Origin: Alloalcanivorax venustensis ISO4
Lineage (GTDB): Bacteria; Pseudomonadota; Gammaproteobacteria; Pseudomonadales; Alcanivoracaceae
Assembly (NCBI RefSeq): GCF_015356855.1
Contig: NZ_ARXR01000004.1
Coordinates: 62,001 to 126,000, forward strand
Reading direction: 5' to 3'
Length of the DNA stretch: 64,000 nucleotides
The notes under the pieces are model-generated. The model searched no databases, was not told the origin of the DNA, and saw only the letters and a program-made list of their open reading frames with translations. Within the stretch, counting starts at the first letter, position 1. Each line of letters begins with the position of its first letter. Position numbers and translations under genes: made by a program. Positions 17,126 to 26,832 of the stretch are shown in pieces.

Positions 17126-18114
17126 CGGCCGGCCTCCCCGGCCGCGCCGTCACCGCCGCTTTTCAGCAGGTCGCGCTTGAGGCCGCGCACCGCGTCCAGG
17201 CCGGCGCCGATTTCCGGCAACGCCTGCTCCACCTGCTGGCCGCCCAGTTCCTCCAGGGCGGCGCGCATCTGGCGCACCCGGCCCTGATCTTCCTGGAACC
17301 ACTGGTTGAGCATGGCGGCGGCGTTATCCAGCGCCTGCCGGTAGGCCTGCACGCGCCGCTGCATCAGCGCCAGCTGCGCCTGCTGCAGGCTGGCGTCCAG
17401 GGTCAGGCGCACGGTGGACGCCTGGGTTTCGGTGAGCGGCAGCGGCACCTCGCCTTCGTGGCGGCGCACCGTCACCGGCAGATGGTTGAGCAGCCGCTGC
17501 CACCAGCCGGCGTCCTGCTCGGTGTCCTCGGCGGGCGGCGCCTGGCGCTCCGGCACCGCCAGCTCCGGGATCAGCGCCTGCAGCGCGCCGAGGCGCAGCA
17601 CCATGGCCTCGACGTCCACCTGGCGGGCGCCGTTGAGTTTTTCGATGTCCACCGCCAGCGCCTTGCGGGCCGGCAGCGCCTGGGGGTCGTCGAGACGCGC
17701 CAGGGTCTGGTCGGCGGCCTGCAGCAGGCGGCGTGCGGCCTCGGCGTCGCCGGTGAGCATCAGGCGCTGGCCGGCCAGCGCGGCCAGGGATTCCGCTTCG
17801 TTGATCAGCCACAGACGCTGCCCGCCCTGGCGCACATCGGCCAGGGCCTCCCGGTCGCGGGCGCGGGCCGCTTCGATGCGGTCCTGGGATTCGCGTATTT
17901 CCTGAAGCGCCCGGTCGCGGCGCTGGGATTCCCGGTTCAGTTCACTGCGCAGGTCGCTGATCTCGCCCTGGCTGGCCCGGCGGTCCTGCTCCAGCACCCG
18001 CCATTGTTGCCAGCCCCACCAGCCGGCGGCGGCCAGAGCGGCGAGGACAATAAGCACGATAAGCAGCGGCCAGAGGCTCAAGCCCTGCTGGCGGTGAAAA
18101 GCGCGGTGCGTCAT
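17122..18114 (-). CDS. hemX: HemX-like membrane protein (uroporphyrinogen-III methylase-like family)
   Basis: A 330-residue protein with one N-terminal membrane segment (about residues 14-36, LWPLLIVLIVLAALAAAGWW). A long coiled coil follows (about 37-105, rich in Gln, Arg and Glu), then a helical periplasmic domain with the HemX-family segment WWQRLLNHLPVTVRRHEG. Despite the database name, HemX lacks the SAM-methylase motifs. It is probably structural, working with HemY. A ribosome site AAGGGAGA precedes the ATG. The gap to hemD is 145 bases, while other junctions of this cluster overlap, so a separate signal may sit there. Confidence 0.85.
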   Translation of the reverse strand: MTHRAFHRQQGLSLWPLLIVLIVLAALAAAGWWGWQQWRVLEQDRRASQGEISDLRSELNRESQRRDRALQEIRESQDRIEAARARDREALADVRQGGQRLWLINEAESLAALAGQRLMLTGDAEAARRLLQAADQTLARLDDPQALPARKALAVDIEKLNGARQVDVEAMVLRLGALQALIPELAVPERQAPPAEDTEQDAGWWQRLLNHLPVTVRRHEGEVPLPLTETQASTVRLTLDASLQQAQLALMQRRVQAYRQALDNAAAMLNQWFQEDQGRVRQMRAALEELGGQQVEQALPEIGAGLDAVRGLKRDLLKSGGDGAAGEAGR

Positions 18115-18259
18115 GGGGTCTCCCTTTTGTTGTTGCCGCCGGCGGCGGACGATCCCGGTCGTTCCCTAGAAAAGCTGGTGGCGGAATGGGTAAACGATAA
18201 AGAGACCGACCGGCGCCGTCCAACCTCTTATGGTCACACGTTCGCGCCGGAAGGCCCCG

Positions 18260-18964
18260 TCAAGACGGCGGCACGGCCGCCAGCATGTCGCTGTCATGGG
18301 CGCTGGCGGCCACCTCCAGCGGCCCCGGATGCTGCTCGGCCACGGCGGCGGCCACCCGCTCGCCGGCGGCGATCACCGTGGCACCGGCGGGCACCAGCGC
18401 GGCCATCGCCCGCCAGCCCTCGACGCTGGTGATCATCACCGTATCGGCGCCTTCGGGCCAGTGGCGGCCGGGGGCGGGCAGGCGCCGGTAGAACGGCACC
18501 ACGTCCACGCCGGCGCCTTTTTCCCGCAGCCGCGCCGCCAGCCAGTCGCGGCCGCTGTCGCCCCGGCAGATCAGAATACGTTTTTCCGCCACCGAGGCCA
18601 GGCAGGGCAACGCCAGCACCGCCTCGGAATTAAAGCCGCTGCGCGGGTATTCCGGAGTCAGCCCGGCGTCGCGGATCACCGCGGCGGTGGACTCCCCCAC
18701 CGCCAGCCAGTGCACCCCCACCGGCCACTGCGGCCAGAGGTCGGCGAAGGCGTTCAGGGCATGGTGAGCGGCGTTGGCGCTGACGAAAAACACCGCGTGG
18801 TAGAGGTCCAGATCGAACAGCAGCCGGCGGTGGGCGTCGGCCAGCGGCAGCGGCTCGATGGCCAGCGCCGGCACCGCCCAGGCCCGATGGCCGGCGTCCA
18901 CCAGCCGCGCCGCCAGGGGCTCGCCCTGGCCGGCGGGCCGGGTTACCACCACGGCACGGCTCAT
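18260..18964 (-). CDS. hemD: Uroporphyrinogen-III synthase
   Basis: HemD closes and rearranges hydroxymethylbilane to uroporphyrinogen III, the branch point to heme, siroheme and cobalamin. The 234-residue product shows the expected weakly conserved two-lobed pattern: [17 protein letters not shown] at the N-terminus, [12 protein letters not shown] near residue 60, and [15 protein letters not shown] near residue 175. The assignment rests mainly on its place after hemC, with which it overlaps by four bases, and before hemX. The 145 bases downstream contain only a short GCCGCCGGCGGC palindrome. Confidence 0.88.
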   Translation of the reverse strand: MSRAVVVTRPAGQGEPLAARLVDAGHRAWAVPALAIEPLPLADAHRRLLFDLDLYHAVFFVSANAAHHALNAFADLWPQWPVGVHWLAVGESTAAVIRDAGLTPEYPRSGFNSEAVLALPCLASVAEKRILICRGDSGRDWLAARLREKGAGVDVVPFYRRLPAPGRHWPEGADTVMITSVEGWRAMAALVPAGATVIAAGERVAAAVAEQHPGPLEVAASAHDSDMLAAVPPS

Positions 18965-19896
18965 GCCCGGTCGTACAGCTCGCGCAGGATCCGGTCGGCG
19001 CCCTGCTCCAGCAGCGATTCGGCGATGCCGATGCCCAGCTCCCGGGCGTCGGCGCGCGGGGCCCGGGCCTCGGCGCGCAGCACCGTGGTGCCGTCCTCAC
19101 TGGCCACCAGGCCGCGCAGCCACAGCCGGCCGTCATCCTCGAGCAGCGCGAAGCCGGCGATCGGCACCTGGCAGCCGCCTTCCAGGCGGCGGTTCATGGC
19201 CCGCTCGGCGGTGACCCGGTCCCAGGTCAGGGCGTCGCTGAGCGGCGCCAGCAGGGCCCGGGTGTCGGCGTCGTCCGCGCGGCACTCAATGCCCACGGCG
19301 CCCTGGCCCACCGCCGGCAGGGATTCCTCCGGCGGCATGTCGTAACGGATGCGCTCGTGCATTTCCAGACGCTTGAGGCCGGCGGAGGCGAGAATTATGG
19401 CGTCGAACTCACCGGCGTCCAGCTTGCCGAGGCGGGTCTGCACGTTGCCGCGCAGGCTGGACACTTTCAGGTCCGGCCGGTTGGCCATCGCCTGGGACTG
19501 GCGGCGCAGGCTGGAGGTGCCCAGCCGGGCGCCCTCGGGCAGGCCCATCAGGCTGTCGTAGTGGTTGGAGACAAAGGCGTCGCGGGGGTCTTCGCGCTCG
19601 CAGATCACCGGCAGCGCCATGCCCTCGGGCAGCTCCATGGGCACGTCCTTCATGGAGTGCACGGCGATGTCCGCGCGCCCGTCCATCATCGCCTCTTCCA
19701 GCTCCTTGACGAACAGCCCCTTGCCGCCGATTTTCGCCAGCGGCGTATCCAGAATCTTGTCGCCCTGGGTCTTGATCCGCACCAGCTCCACGCGCAACCC
19801 CGGATGCAGCGCCTCAAGCCGTTTCTGAACGTACTCGGCCTGCCAGATGGCCAGCGGGCTGGAACGGGTGGCGATGCGCAAAATCTCGCGAGACAT
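18961..19896 (-). CDS. hemC: Porphobilinogen deaminase (hydroxymethylbilane synthase)
   Basis: HemC polymerises four porphobilinogens into hydroxymethylbilane using a covalent dipyrromethane cofactor. The 311-residue product carries the N-terminal motif [17 protein letters not shown]. It also has the substrate-binding stretch [15 protein letters not shown] and the cofactor-binding cysteine in [13 protein letters not shown] (about residue 242). The ATG at 19896 gives the standard [11 protein letters not shown] start; a longer frame to 19962 is not conserved. It is the first gene of hemC-hemD-hemX-hemY. A long AT-rich hairpin repeat lies between it and algR. Confidence 0.96.
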   Translation of the reverse strand: MSREILRIATRSSPLAIWQAEYVQKRLEALHPGLRVELVRIKTQGDKILDTPLAKIGGKGLFVKELEEAMMDGRADIAVHSMKDVPMELPEGMALPVICEREDPRDAFVSNHYDSLMGLPEGARLGTSSLRRQSQAMANRPDLKVSSLRGNVQTRLGKLDAGEFDAIILASAGLKRLEMHERIRYDMPPEESLPAVGQGAVGIECRADDADTRALLAPLSDALTWDRVTAERAMNRRLEGGCQVPIAGFALLEDDGRLWLRGLVASEDGTTVLRAEARAPRADARELGIGIAESLLEQGADRILRELYDRA

Positions 19897-19970
19897 GGAA
19901 GCTCCTGGGCGGGGAATAGATGGAGCGTAGTGTAACGGAAAGAGCCGGGCGGCGCCGAACACAGCGGCGC

Positions 19971-20134
19971 CAGTTAAGAGTTAATAGTTAACAGTGAATA
20001 GTTAATAGCGAAAACACCGGTAGAGGTGTTGGGGAGCAGCGGCGGGCGCCGTGGCGGCGTCGCGGGCACCCACCGAGCAGCCAGCAAGGCGCCCCCTCGC
20101 GAACTATTAACTATTCACTGTTAACTCTTAACTG
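19971..20134. repeat. Long inverted repeat of AGTTAA-type heptamers
   Basis: The algR-hemC gap holds a left arm (19971-20010) and right arm (about 20099-20134). They are near-perfect reverse complements made of GTTAATAG/GTTAACAG-like units. The left arm has one extra 7-base unit. The intervening ~88 bases are GC-rich. The element is much more AT-rich than the genome. The right arm ends four bases before the algR stop codon, so it could form a terminator-like structure after algR. Confidence 0.85.
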
Positions 20135-20138
20135 TTTT

Positions 20139-20897
20139 TCATCCGCGTTTGACGAGGGCGCGGCGGAGGCCGGGCATGTGGCGGCGGCTGACGTTGAGCG
20201 GTTCGTCGACGCCGCGCAGGCGGACTTCGAAGCGGCCCTGGCTGGAGCATTCCAGGCTTTCGATGAAATGCAGCGAGGCCAGGGTGCTGCGGTGGATGCG
20301 CACGAACAGGTCGCCGAATTCGTCTTCCAGGGCCTTGAGCGGTTCGTCGATCAGCACGTAGCCGCCGGCATGGTGCACCGCCACGTATTTCTGGTCGGCC
20401 TGGAAGTAGCGCACTTCCTCCACCGGCACCAGCTCCAGGCCGCGGTGGGTGCGGGCGCTGAGGTGGCGGCGGCGGCCGCTCTGGTTGGCGGCCATCTTGT
20501 GGCTGAGTTCGGCGATCTGCACCCGGTTGAGGGCGCGGGCCTTATCCAGCGCGCGCTTGAGGTCCTGGGCGCCCACCGGCTTGAGCAGATAATCCACCGC
20601 GTGCACACGGAAGGCCTGCAGGGCGTGTTCTTCGTAGGCGGTGCAGAAGATCACCGCCGGCGGGTTCTCCATCTTGTCCAGGTGGGCGGCGGCTTCCAGG
20701 CCGTCCATGTCGGGCATGCGAATGTCCATCAGCACCACGTCCGGGCGCAGCCGCCCGGCGCTCTCCACCGCTTCGCGGCCGCTGGCGGCTTCCGCGCTGA
20801 CTTCCATGTTGGCCATCTCCACCAGACGTTTCAGGCGCATTCGGGCCAGGGCCTCGTCGTCGCAGACCAGGACCTTCATTTTCGCGATGTCGTCCAT
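20139..20897 (-). CDS. algR: AlgR-like LytTR response regulator
   Basis: A 252-residue response regulator with an N-terminal receiver domain and a C-terminal LytTR DNA-binding domain (about 150-250). The receiver has acidic pair D13-D14, phosphoacceptor D58 in VVLMDIRMPDMDG, and a lysine in DYLLKPV near residue 108. In Pseudomonas AlgR controls alginate, twitching and virulence genes together with the AlgZ/FimS sensor. The ATG at 20897 has a good ribosome site (GAAGGGG); an in-frame ATG six codons later is possible. The sensor gene lies 32 bases upstream and hemC follows, the conserved Pseudomonas order. Targets here are unknown. Confidence 0.9.
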   Translation of the reverse strand: MDDIAKMKVLVCDDEALARMRLKRLVEMANMEVSAEAASGREAVESAGRLRPDVVLMDIRMPDMDGLEAAAHLDKMENPPAVIFCTAYEEHALQAFRVHAVDYLLKPVGAQDLKRALDKARALNRVQIAELSHKMAANQSGRRRHLSARTHRGLELVPVEEVRYFQADQKYVAVHHAGGYVLIDEPLKALEDEFGDLFVRIHRSTLASLHFIESLECSSQGRFEVRLRGVDEPLNVSRRHMPGLRRALVKRG

Positions 20898-20929
20898 GGG
20901 TTCCCCTTCTTCTTATTCACCCGGTTCTT

Positions 20930-21955
20930 TTATTGGAGCGGGTAGCTGATTTCAATCTCGTAGTGTTGTTGTTGCGAACGGGCCGACACCGACACGCTGG
21001 GGCCGTGCAGGGCCTCCAGCCGGTGGCGGATGTTGTCCAGCGCCATGCGGTTGCCCTGGTGCTCGCTGGCGCCCTCCTGCTTGGGGTTGCCGACGCGCAG
21101 CACCACCCGGCCCTGTTCGATGGCGGCGGCGATGCGCACCACCCCGCCGCCGGTGAGCGGCTGGATGCCATGATAGATGGCATTTTCCAGCAGCGGTTGC
21201 AACGTCAAAAGCGGCAAGGCCACGGATTCGGGCTCCAGTTCAATGCGCCATTCCACGCCCAGACGCTCGCCCAGGCGCAGCTGCTCGATGCGGATATAGC
21301 GCTCGCACAGGGCCAGTTCCTCGGCCAGGGTGACCTCGCTGCCACTGTCCTTGAGGCTGGCGCGGAACAGGGAGGACAGATCTTCCACCGCCTGCTCGGC
21401 GGCGTCCGGGTCGATGCGGATCAGGGTGGCGATGATGTTCATGGAGTTGAACAGGAAATGCGGTCGGATGCGCGACTGCAGCGCTTGGATACGGGACTTC
21501 AGCTCCGCCCGGTCCTTGACCCGCAGCTGCTCCTGCACATAGAAGTAGCGCATCACCAGCCCGGAGATGATCGCCGCGATCAGCACGTTGGCGAGAATAT
21601 CCCAGTGCCACAACGGCGGCATGGCGGCGGCGGACACCCAGGACATCAGCGCCCGCGCCAGCAGGCTGAACACCAGGGTGTCGAAGGCCACAAGGGCCAC
21701 CACCGACAACGCCGCCCAGGCCTGCGGCAAACGGTTGAGCCGGCCGCGCAGCTGGCACACCAGCGCCGCCGAGGTGAGCGCGATCCACTGAATAAACAGC
21801 GACGTCAGCGCCAGCCGCTCGAACCCGAACGGCTCGAAGTAGCCGGCCACCAGGCTGATCACGATGGCCATCAATTCCGACGCCACCACCACCACCAGCA
21901 CGGCGCGGGTGGTACACAGGTCGGGCAGAAAGACGTTGTTTTGCGGTTCGGACAT
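20930..21955 (-). CDS. algZ: AlgZ/FimS-like LytS-family sensor kinase
   Basis: A 341-residue histidine kinase of the LytS/YehU type (His_kinase PF06580). About four hydrophobic segments fill residues 15-140. The phosphoacceptor motif [11 protein letters not shown] follows near residue 170, and the ATP-binding part has [16 protein letters not shown] and [16 protein letters not shown]. It pairs with the LytTR regulator immediately downstream. Whether the kinase itself autophosphorylates is unclear for Pseudomonas FimS too. It is transcribed divergently from argH, with a 119-base shared control region. Confidence 0.88.
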   Translation of the reverse strand: MSEPQNNVFLPDLCTTRAVLVVVVASELMAIVISLVAGYFEPFGFERLALTSLFIQWIALTSAALVCQLRGRLNRLPQAWAALSVVALVAFDTLVFSLLARALMSWVSAAAMPPLWHWDILANVLIAAIISGLVMRYFYVQEQLRVKDRAELKSRIQALQSRIRPHFLFNSMNIIATLIRIDPDAAEQAVEDLSSLFRASLKDSGSEVTLAEELALCERYIRIEQLRLGERLGVEWRIELEPESVALPLLTLQPLLENAIYHGIQPLTGGGVVRIAAAIEQGRVVLRVGNPKQEGASEHQGNRMALDNIRHRLEALHGPSVSVSARSQQQHYEIEISYPLQ

Positions 21956-22018
21956 GGGCGCTCTTGTTGTCGGAAGGGGCTCGACGCTTTCGGGTACGAT
22001 ACCACCGTCCGGCGATGC

Positions 22019-22024
22019 TATACT
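22019..22024 (+). promoter_or_regulatory. Predicted argH -10 box (TATACT)
   Basis: TATACT followed by a GC-rich discriminator (GCGCGCCC) lies 51 bases before the argH ATG in the divergent algZ/argH gap. It resembles the -10/discriminator before lptM, argA and DUF47 in this window. The -35 element is weak. Confidence 0.5.
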
Positions 22025-22074
22025 GCGCGCCCTGTCAATTCCCGTATTCCCGCAAGCCGGACGTGAGCAGCAAG

Positions 22075-23463
22075 ATGAGCGACAACCAGCAAAACCAACT
22101 CTGGGGCGGCCGCTTCAGCGAGTCCACCGACGCCTTCGTGCAGGCGTTCACCGCCAGCGTCGGCTTTGACCGCCGCATGTACCGCCAGGACATCCAGGGC
22201 TCCCAGGCCCACGCCACCATGCTCGCGGAAGCCGGCGTGCTCACCGGCGAGGAGCGCGACGCCATCATCCAGGGCCTGGATGAGATCCGCGCCGAGATCG
22301 AGGCCGGTGAATTCGAATGGTCGGTGGCGCTGGAAGACGTGCACATGAACATCGAGGCGCGCCTCACCGACAAGATCGGCATCACCGGCAAGAAGCTGCA
22401 CACCGGCCGCTCCCGCAACGACCAGGTGGCCACCGACATCCGTCTGTGGCTGCGCGACGAGATCGACCTGATCGACGGCGAAATGGAGCGGCTGATGACC
22501 GGCCTGCTGGACCAGGCGGAGCGCGAGGCGGCCACCATCATGCCCGGCTTCACCCACCTGCAGACCGCCCAGCCGGTGACCTTCGGCCACCATCTGCTGG
22601 CCTGGTTCGAGATGCTCAAGCGCGACCGGGAACGGCTCGCCGACTGCCGCAAGCGGGTCAACCGCATGCCGCTGGGCGCCGCGGCGCTGGCCGGCACCAC
22701 CTACCCGATCATCCGCGAGCGCACCCGCGGGCTGCTGGGCTTCGACGAGGTCTGCGAAAACTCCCTGGACGCGGTCAGCGACCGGGATTTCGCGATTGAA
22801 TTCTGCGCCCTGGCGGCGCTGTGCGTGACCCACCTGTCGCGCATCAGCGAGGAACTGGTGCTGTGGACCAGCGCCCAGTTCAACTTCATCGACCTGCCCG
22901 ACCGCTTCTGCACCGGCAGCTCGATCATGCCGCAGAAGAAAAACCCGGACGTGCCGGAGCTGGTGCGCGGCAAGACCGGCCGCCTCAACGGCCACCTGAT
23001 CGCCCTGCTCACCCTGATGAAGAGCCAGCCGCTGGCCTACAACAAGGACAACCAGGAAGACAAGGAACCGCTGTTCGACGCGGTGGACACCCTGGCCGGC
23101 TGCCTGCGCGCCTTCGCCGATATGATTCCGGCCATCGAGCCCAACCGGGAAGTGATGCGCGAAGCAGCCCGCCGCGGCTTCGCCACCGCCACCGATCTGG
23201 CCGATTATTTGGTGCGCAAGGGCGTGGCCTTCCGCGACGCCCACGAGATCGTCGGCAAGGCGGTGGCGCTGGGCCTTGAGAAAAAGAAGGACCTGAGCGA
23301 CATGAGCCTGGCCGAGCTGCGCCAGTTCAGCTATCAGATCGACGACGACGTGTTCGAGGTGCTGACCCTGGAAGGCTCGGTGAGCGCCCGCGATCACATC
23401 GGCGGCACCGCCCCGGACCAGGTGCGCGCCGCCGTCAAACGCGGCCGCGACGCGCTGCGCTGA
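22075..23463 (+). CDS. argH: Argininosuccinate lyase
   Basis: ArgH splits argininosuccinate into arginine and fumarate, the last step of arginine synthesis. The 462-residue protein has the fumarase/aspartase-superfamily signature [22 protein letters not shown], with the catalytic serine loop near residue 281. It also has N-terminal [20 protein letters not shown] and [16 protein letters not shown]. The ATG at 22075 matches the family N-terminus ([12 protein letters not shown]); an upstream in-frame start at 21964 would translate the promoter. Its position opposite algZ is conserved in Pseudomonas. Confidence 0.97.
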   Translation: MSDNQQNQLWGGRFSESTDAFVQAFTASVGFDRRMYRQDIQGSQAHATMLAEAGVLTGEERDAIIQGLDEIRAEIEAGEFEWSVALEDVHMNIEARLTDKIGITGKKLHTGRSRNDQVATDIRLWLRDEIDLIDGEMERLMTGLLDQAEREAATIMPGFTHLQTAQPVTFGHHLLAWFEMLKRDRERLADCRKRVNRMPLGAAALAGTTYPIIRERTRGLLGFDEVCENSLDAVSDRDFAIEFCALAALCVTHLSRISEELVLWTSAQFNFIDLPDRFCTGSSIMPQKKNPDVPELVRGKTGRLNGHLIALLTLMKSQPLAYNKDNQEDKEPLFDAVDTLAGCLRAFADMIPAIEPNREVMREAARRGFATATDLADYLVRKGVAFRDAHEIVGKAVALGLEKKKDLSDMSLAELRQFSYQIDDDVFEVLTLEGSVSARDHIGGTAPDQVRAAVKRGRDALR

Positions 23464-23511
23464 GCGCGGCCTGGGCGTGGCCGCCGCATCGTGTCACCGT
23501 GTAGAAGCGGC

Positions 23512-23517
23512 TATACT
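23512..23517 (+). promoter_or_regulatory. Predicted lptM-lysA -10 box (TATACT)
   Basis: TATACT with downstream GCACGCC lies 37 bases before the lptM ATG, in the 90-base gap after argH. It probably drives lptM-lysA. The -35 element is poor. Confidence 0.5.
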
Positions 23518-23553
23518 GCACGCCATTGCACCCATGACGCCGGAGTAGATCGC

Positions 23554-23727
23554 ATGCGCGCGGTTTTTCTGTTGATAGTGATGACGGCCCTGCTCGCCGG
23601 CTGCGGCCAGAAAGGCCCGCTCTACAAGGCGGAAGACCGCCCCGAGTCGGCCCAGCCGCTGGGCGGCGACCGCCTGGACGGCGACACCGAAAACGACGAC
23701 TCATCCAAGGACGACGACCAGGAATGA
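23554..23727 (+). CDS. lptM: LPS translocon maturation lipoprotein LptM (YifL family)
   Basis: A 57-residue lipoprotein. A short signal peptide ends in lipobox LLAGC, placing the lipidated cysteine at about residue 17. The family motif CGQKGPLYKA follows, then a very acidic tail. E. coli LptM helps the LptD/LptE complex mature. The start at 23554 gives the compact signal peptide; longer frames begin before the promoter. It overlaps the lysA start by four bases, the usual lptM-lysA-dapF arrangement. Confidence 0.88.
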   Translation: MRAVFLLIVMTALLAGCGQKGPLYKAEDRPESAQPLGGDRLDGDTENDDSSKDDDQE

Positions 23728-24971
23728 CCATGGATCCCTTCTCCTACCGCGACGGCGAACTGTTCGCCGAAGAGCTGCCCGTGGCCCAGCTGGCGGAACG
23801 CTTCGGCACGCCGCTGTACCTGTATTCCCGGGACGCCCTGGAGACCCATTACCACGCCTTCGATGACGCCTTCGGCGAGCATCCGCACCGGGTCTGCTAC
23901 GCGGTCAAGGCGAACAGCAACTTGGCAGTGCTGCAGGTGCTGGCCCAGGCCGGCGCCGGCTTCGATATCGTCTCCGGCGGCGAGCTGGAGCGGGTGCTGC
24001 GCGCCGGCGGCGAGCCGCGCAACATCGTCTTTTCCGGGGTCGGCAAAACCGCCGGGGAAATGGCCGATGCGCTGAAAGTGGGCATCCACTGTTTCAACGT
24101 GGAGTCCGCCGCCGAGCTGGAACTGCTCAACCTGGTGGCCGGCGAGCTGGACCGGGTGGCGCCGATCGCGATCCGCGTGAACCCGGACGTGGACGCCCAG
24201 ACCCACCCCTATATTTCCACCGGCCTGAAAGAGAACAAATTCGGCGTCGACATTCAGAAAGCGCCGGCGCTCTACCAGCGCGCCGCCGAGCTGCCGCACA
24301 TCAAGGTGCTGGGCATCGACTGCCACATCGGCAGCCAGCTGACCCGCCTGGCGCCGTTCGAGGACGCCCTGGAGCGGGTGCTGAAACTGCTCGGCGACCT
24401 GCAGGCCCTGGGCATCGAGATTCACCATCTGGATCTGGGCGGCGGCCTGGGCGTCACCTACCAGGACGAGGCCCCGCCGGCCCGCTCCGACTACGTGCAG
24501 GCGCTGCTCAAGCACATCCCCGGCGACCTGCCGGTGCACATCGAGCCGGGCCGCTCGATCGCCGCCAACGCCGGTCTGTTCATCACCCAGGTGCTGTTCC
24601 TCAAGCCCACCGAGCACCGCAACTTCGCGGTGGTGGACGGCGCCATGAACGATCTGATCCGCCCCAGCCTGTATTCCGCCTGGCAGGAGATCGTGCCGGT
24701 GACCCCCCACGACGCCGACTGCCGCGACTGGGACATCGTCGGCCCGGTGTGCGAAACCGGCGACTTCCTGGGCAAGGACCGGGCACTGGCGCTGGAGGCC
24801 GGCGACTACCTGGCGGTGCGCTCCGCCGGCGCCTACGGCTTCGTGATGGCGAGCAACTACAACAGCCGCAACCGGCCCGCGGAAGTGATGGTGGACGGCG
24901 ACCAGGCGTTCCTGGTGCGCGCCCGCGAAACCGTGGACGAGCAGCTGCGGCTGGAAACCCTGCTGCCCTGA
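23724..24971 (+). CDS. lysA: Diaminopimelate decarboxylase
   Basis: LysA makes lysine from meso-diaminopimelate with pyridoxal phosphate. The 415-residue product has the PLP-lysine motif [13 protein letters not shown] (about residue 60), the glycine loop [12 protein letters not shown] near 240, EPGRSI near 275, and the catalytic cysteine segment [14 protein letters not shown] near 345. Two in-frame ATGs (23724 and 23730) are possible; the first overlaps the lptM stop as ATGA. In many relatives dapF follows directly, but here rlmJ is interposed on the other strand, its stop only five bases from this one. Confidence 0.96.
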   Translation: MTMDPFSYRDGELFAEELPVAQLAERFGTPLYLYSRDALETHYHAFDDAFGEHPHRVCYAVKANSNLAVLQVLAQAGAGFDIVSGGELERVLRAGGEPRNIVFSGVGKTAGEMADALKVGIHCFNVESAAELELLNLVAGELDRVAPIAIRVNPDVDAQTHPYISTGLKENKFGVDIQKAPALYQRAAELPHIKVLGIDCHIGSQLTRLAPFEDALERVLKLLGDLQALGIEIHHLDLGGGLGVTYQDEAPPARSDYVQALLKHIPGDLPVHIEPGRSIAANAGLFITQVLFLKPTEHRNFAVVDGAMNDLIRPSLYSAWQEIVPVTPHDADCRDWDIVGPVCETGDFLGKDRALALEAGDYLAVRSAGAYGFVMASNYNSRNRPAEVMVDGDQAFLVRARETVDEQLRLETLLP

Positions 24972-24975
24972 GCCG

Positions 24976-25833
24976 TTAGCGGGCGGCGTGCTCCAGCAGC
25001 ACGCCGGCATCGCTCTCCAACCGATAACCCCCGCCACCCTGGCTCAGCTTGCCGTGCAGGAACGGCAACGCTTCCTCCATTTGCCCGGCCAGGGTCCAGG
25101 GCGGATTGAGCACCACCAGCCCGGAGCCGGTCATGCCCCGGGCGGCGCCGTCATTGAGCACATTCAATTCCACCCGCAGGTGCTTGTCCGCCAGCCCCAT
25201 CAGGCCGCGCGCCAGATAATCCGCCCGGCGCCGCTGCAGCATCGGGTACCAGACCACGAAACAACCGGTGTTGAACCGTTTCACCGCCTCGCGCACGCCG
25301 GCCACGGTGGCGCGGTCGTCGCCGCTCAGCTCATAGGACGGGTCCACCAGCACCAGGCCGCGCTTGTGCGCCGCCGGCAGCAGCGCCTTGACCCCCGCCC
25401 AGGCGTCCTGCTTGTAGACCCGCACCCGGCGGTCGCCGCGAAAATGGGCCTCCAGCAGGGCCGCGTCGGTGCTGTGCAGCTCGGTGACCTGCAGCCGGTC
25501 CTGGTCGCGCAGCAGCGCCGCGCTGATCGCCGGCGAGCCCGGGTAATGGCTGAGCCCGCCGGGCCGGCTGAAGCGGCCGACCAGATTCAGATAGCGGTTG
25601 ATCGCCGGCAGGCCGGTGCTGGCGCCGTACAGACGCGCGATGCCCTCCTGGTATTCGCCGGTCTTCTGCATGTGCTCGGACGCCACCTCATAGACCCCGG
25701 CACCACCGTGGGTGTCGTGCACCACGAACGGCTTGTCCTTGAGCAGCAGATGGTCGAGCACCGACACCTGCACCAGGTGCTTGAGCACATCGGCGAAATT
25801 ACCGGCGTGGTAGCTGTGACGATAGGAAAGCAT
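24976..25833 (-). CDS. rlmJ: 23S rRNA adenine-2030 N6-methyltransferase
   Basis: RlmJ methylates A2030 of 23S rRNA. The 285-residue protein starts with the family hallmark MLSYRHSYHAGNFADVLKH. It has the Rossmann-type SAM site with the catalytic DPSYE variant of the DPPY motif (LVLVDPSYELSGDD, about residue 165). The start at 25833 is firm from the hallmark; the frame stays open further only as a shadow of dapF. It is convergent with lysA (four bases between stop codons) and divergent from dapF, so it interrupts the usual lysA-dapF operon. Confidence 0.93.
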   Translation of the reverse strand: MLSYRHSYHAGNFADVLKHLVQVSVLDHLLLKDKPFVVHDTHGGAGVYEVASEHMQKTGEYQEGIARLYGASTGLPAINRYLNLVGRFSRPGGLSHYPGSPAISAALLRDQDRLQVTELHSTDAALLEAHFRGDRRVRVYKQDAWAGVKALLPAAHKRGLVLVDPSYELSGDDRATVAGVREAVKRFNTGCFVVWYPMLQRRRADYLARGLMGLADKHLRVELNVLNDGAARGMTGSGLVVLNPPWTLAGQMEEALPFLHGKLSQGGGGYRLESDAGVLLEHAAR

Positions 25834-25904
25834 GAGGCATCCGAAAGATTGGGGGCTGTATTGTAGCGTCTCCTTCACCGCTGTTCCTAACCGGCCCGCG
25901 GCCT

Positions 25905-25910
25905 TACAAT
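25905..25910 (+). promoter_or_regulatory. Predicted dapF -10 box (TACAAT)
   Basis: TACAAT lies 34 bases before the dapF ATG in the 111-base divergent rlmJ/dapF gap. It would give dapF-DUF484-xerC its own promoter now that rlmJ separates it from lysA. Confidence 0.45.
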
Positions 25911-25944
25911 GACGCTTTCCCGTAACCCGACTCCGGACGCCGCC

Positions 25945-26832
25945 ATGCGACTGCGCTTTACCAAAATGCACGGCCTGGGCAACGACTTTCTGGTACTCAA
26001 CGGCTGCGACCAGCCGCTGCCCGAGGACGGCCCGCCGCTGTCGGTGGCGGAGCTGCGCCGCCTGGGTGACCGGCACTTCGGGGTCGGCTTCGACCAGATG
26101 CTGGTGGTGCAACCGCCGCGCCACGAGGGCGTGGATTTCCGCTACCGGATCTTCAATGCCGACGGCTCGGAAGTGAGCCAGTGCGGCAACGGCGCGCGCT
26201 GCTTCGCGCGCTTCGTGCGCGACGAAGGGCTCACCGACAAGCACCGCATCCGGGTGGAAACCGCCGCCGGCGAGATGACCCTGAACGTCACCGACGACGG
26301 CCTGGTCACCGTGGACATGGGCGCGCCGCTGTGGGCGCCGGAAGCGATCCCGTTCCTCGCCAAACAGGAAGCGGACACCTACGTGCTGGTGTCGGGCAAC
26401 AACGCCTACGAGATCTCGGCGGTGGGCCTGGGCAACCCGCATCTGGTGATGCTCACCGAGAACGTGGACAACGCCCCGGTGGCCACCCTGGGCCCGGAGC
26501 TGGAACACCACGAGCAGTTCCCCGAGCGGGTCAACGTGGGCTTCATGCAGATCGTCAGCCGCCGCGAGATCCGCCTGCGGGTGTTCGAGCGCGGCGCCGG
26601 CGAGACCCTGGCCTGCGGCTCCGGCGCCTGCGCCGCGGTGGTGTGCGGCCAGCGCCGCGGTCTGCTCGACGACACCGTCACCGTGCATCTGGCCGGCGGC
26701 GACCTGCAGGTCCACTACAACGGCAGCGGCGGCATCCGGATGACAGGCCCCGCCAGCCGTGTCTATGATGGCGAAATCGACGTAGCGGGCCCGCCCTCGG
26801 ACCAGGGCCCCACCACGGAGCCTTCGGCATGA
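25945..26832 (+). CDS. dapF: Diaminopimelate epimerase
   Basis: DapF interconverts LL- and meso-diaminopimelate for lysine and peptidoglycan. The 295-residue product has the N-terminal motif FTKMHGLGNDFLVLNG. It has both catalytic cysteines, in QCGNGARCFARF (about residue 79) and LACGSGACAAVV (about residue 222). An extra tail of about 15 residues (PPSDQGPTTEPSA) extends past the usual end and runs into the next gene with a four-base overlap. The ATG at 25945 is preferred over one 12 codons upstream, which would start on the promoter. Confidence 0.96.
   Translation: MRLRFTKMHGLGNDFLVLNGCDQPLPEDGPPLSVAELRRLGDRHFGVGFDQMLVVQPPRHEGVDFRYRIFNADGSEVSQCGNGARCFARFVRDEGLTDKHRIRVETAAGEMTLNVTDDGLVTVDMGAPLWAPEAIPFLAKQEADTYVLVSGNNAYEISAVGLGNPHLVMLTENVDNAPVATLGPELEHHEQFPERVNVGFMQIVSRREIRLRVFERGAGETLACGSGACAAVVCGQRRGLLDDTVTVHLAGGDLQVHYNGSGGIRMTGPASRVYDGEIDVAGPPSDQGPTTEPSA

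Noticed and set aside
25834-26715. N-terminal extension of RlmJ by about 290 residues
   Set aside because: The extension is antisense to dapF; RlmJ's conserved start MLSYRHSYHAGNF fixes the start at 25833.
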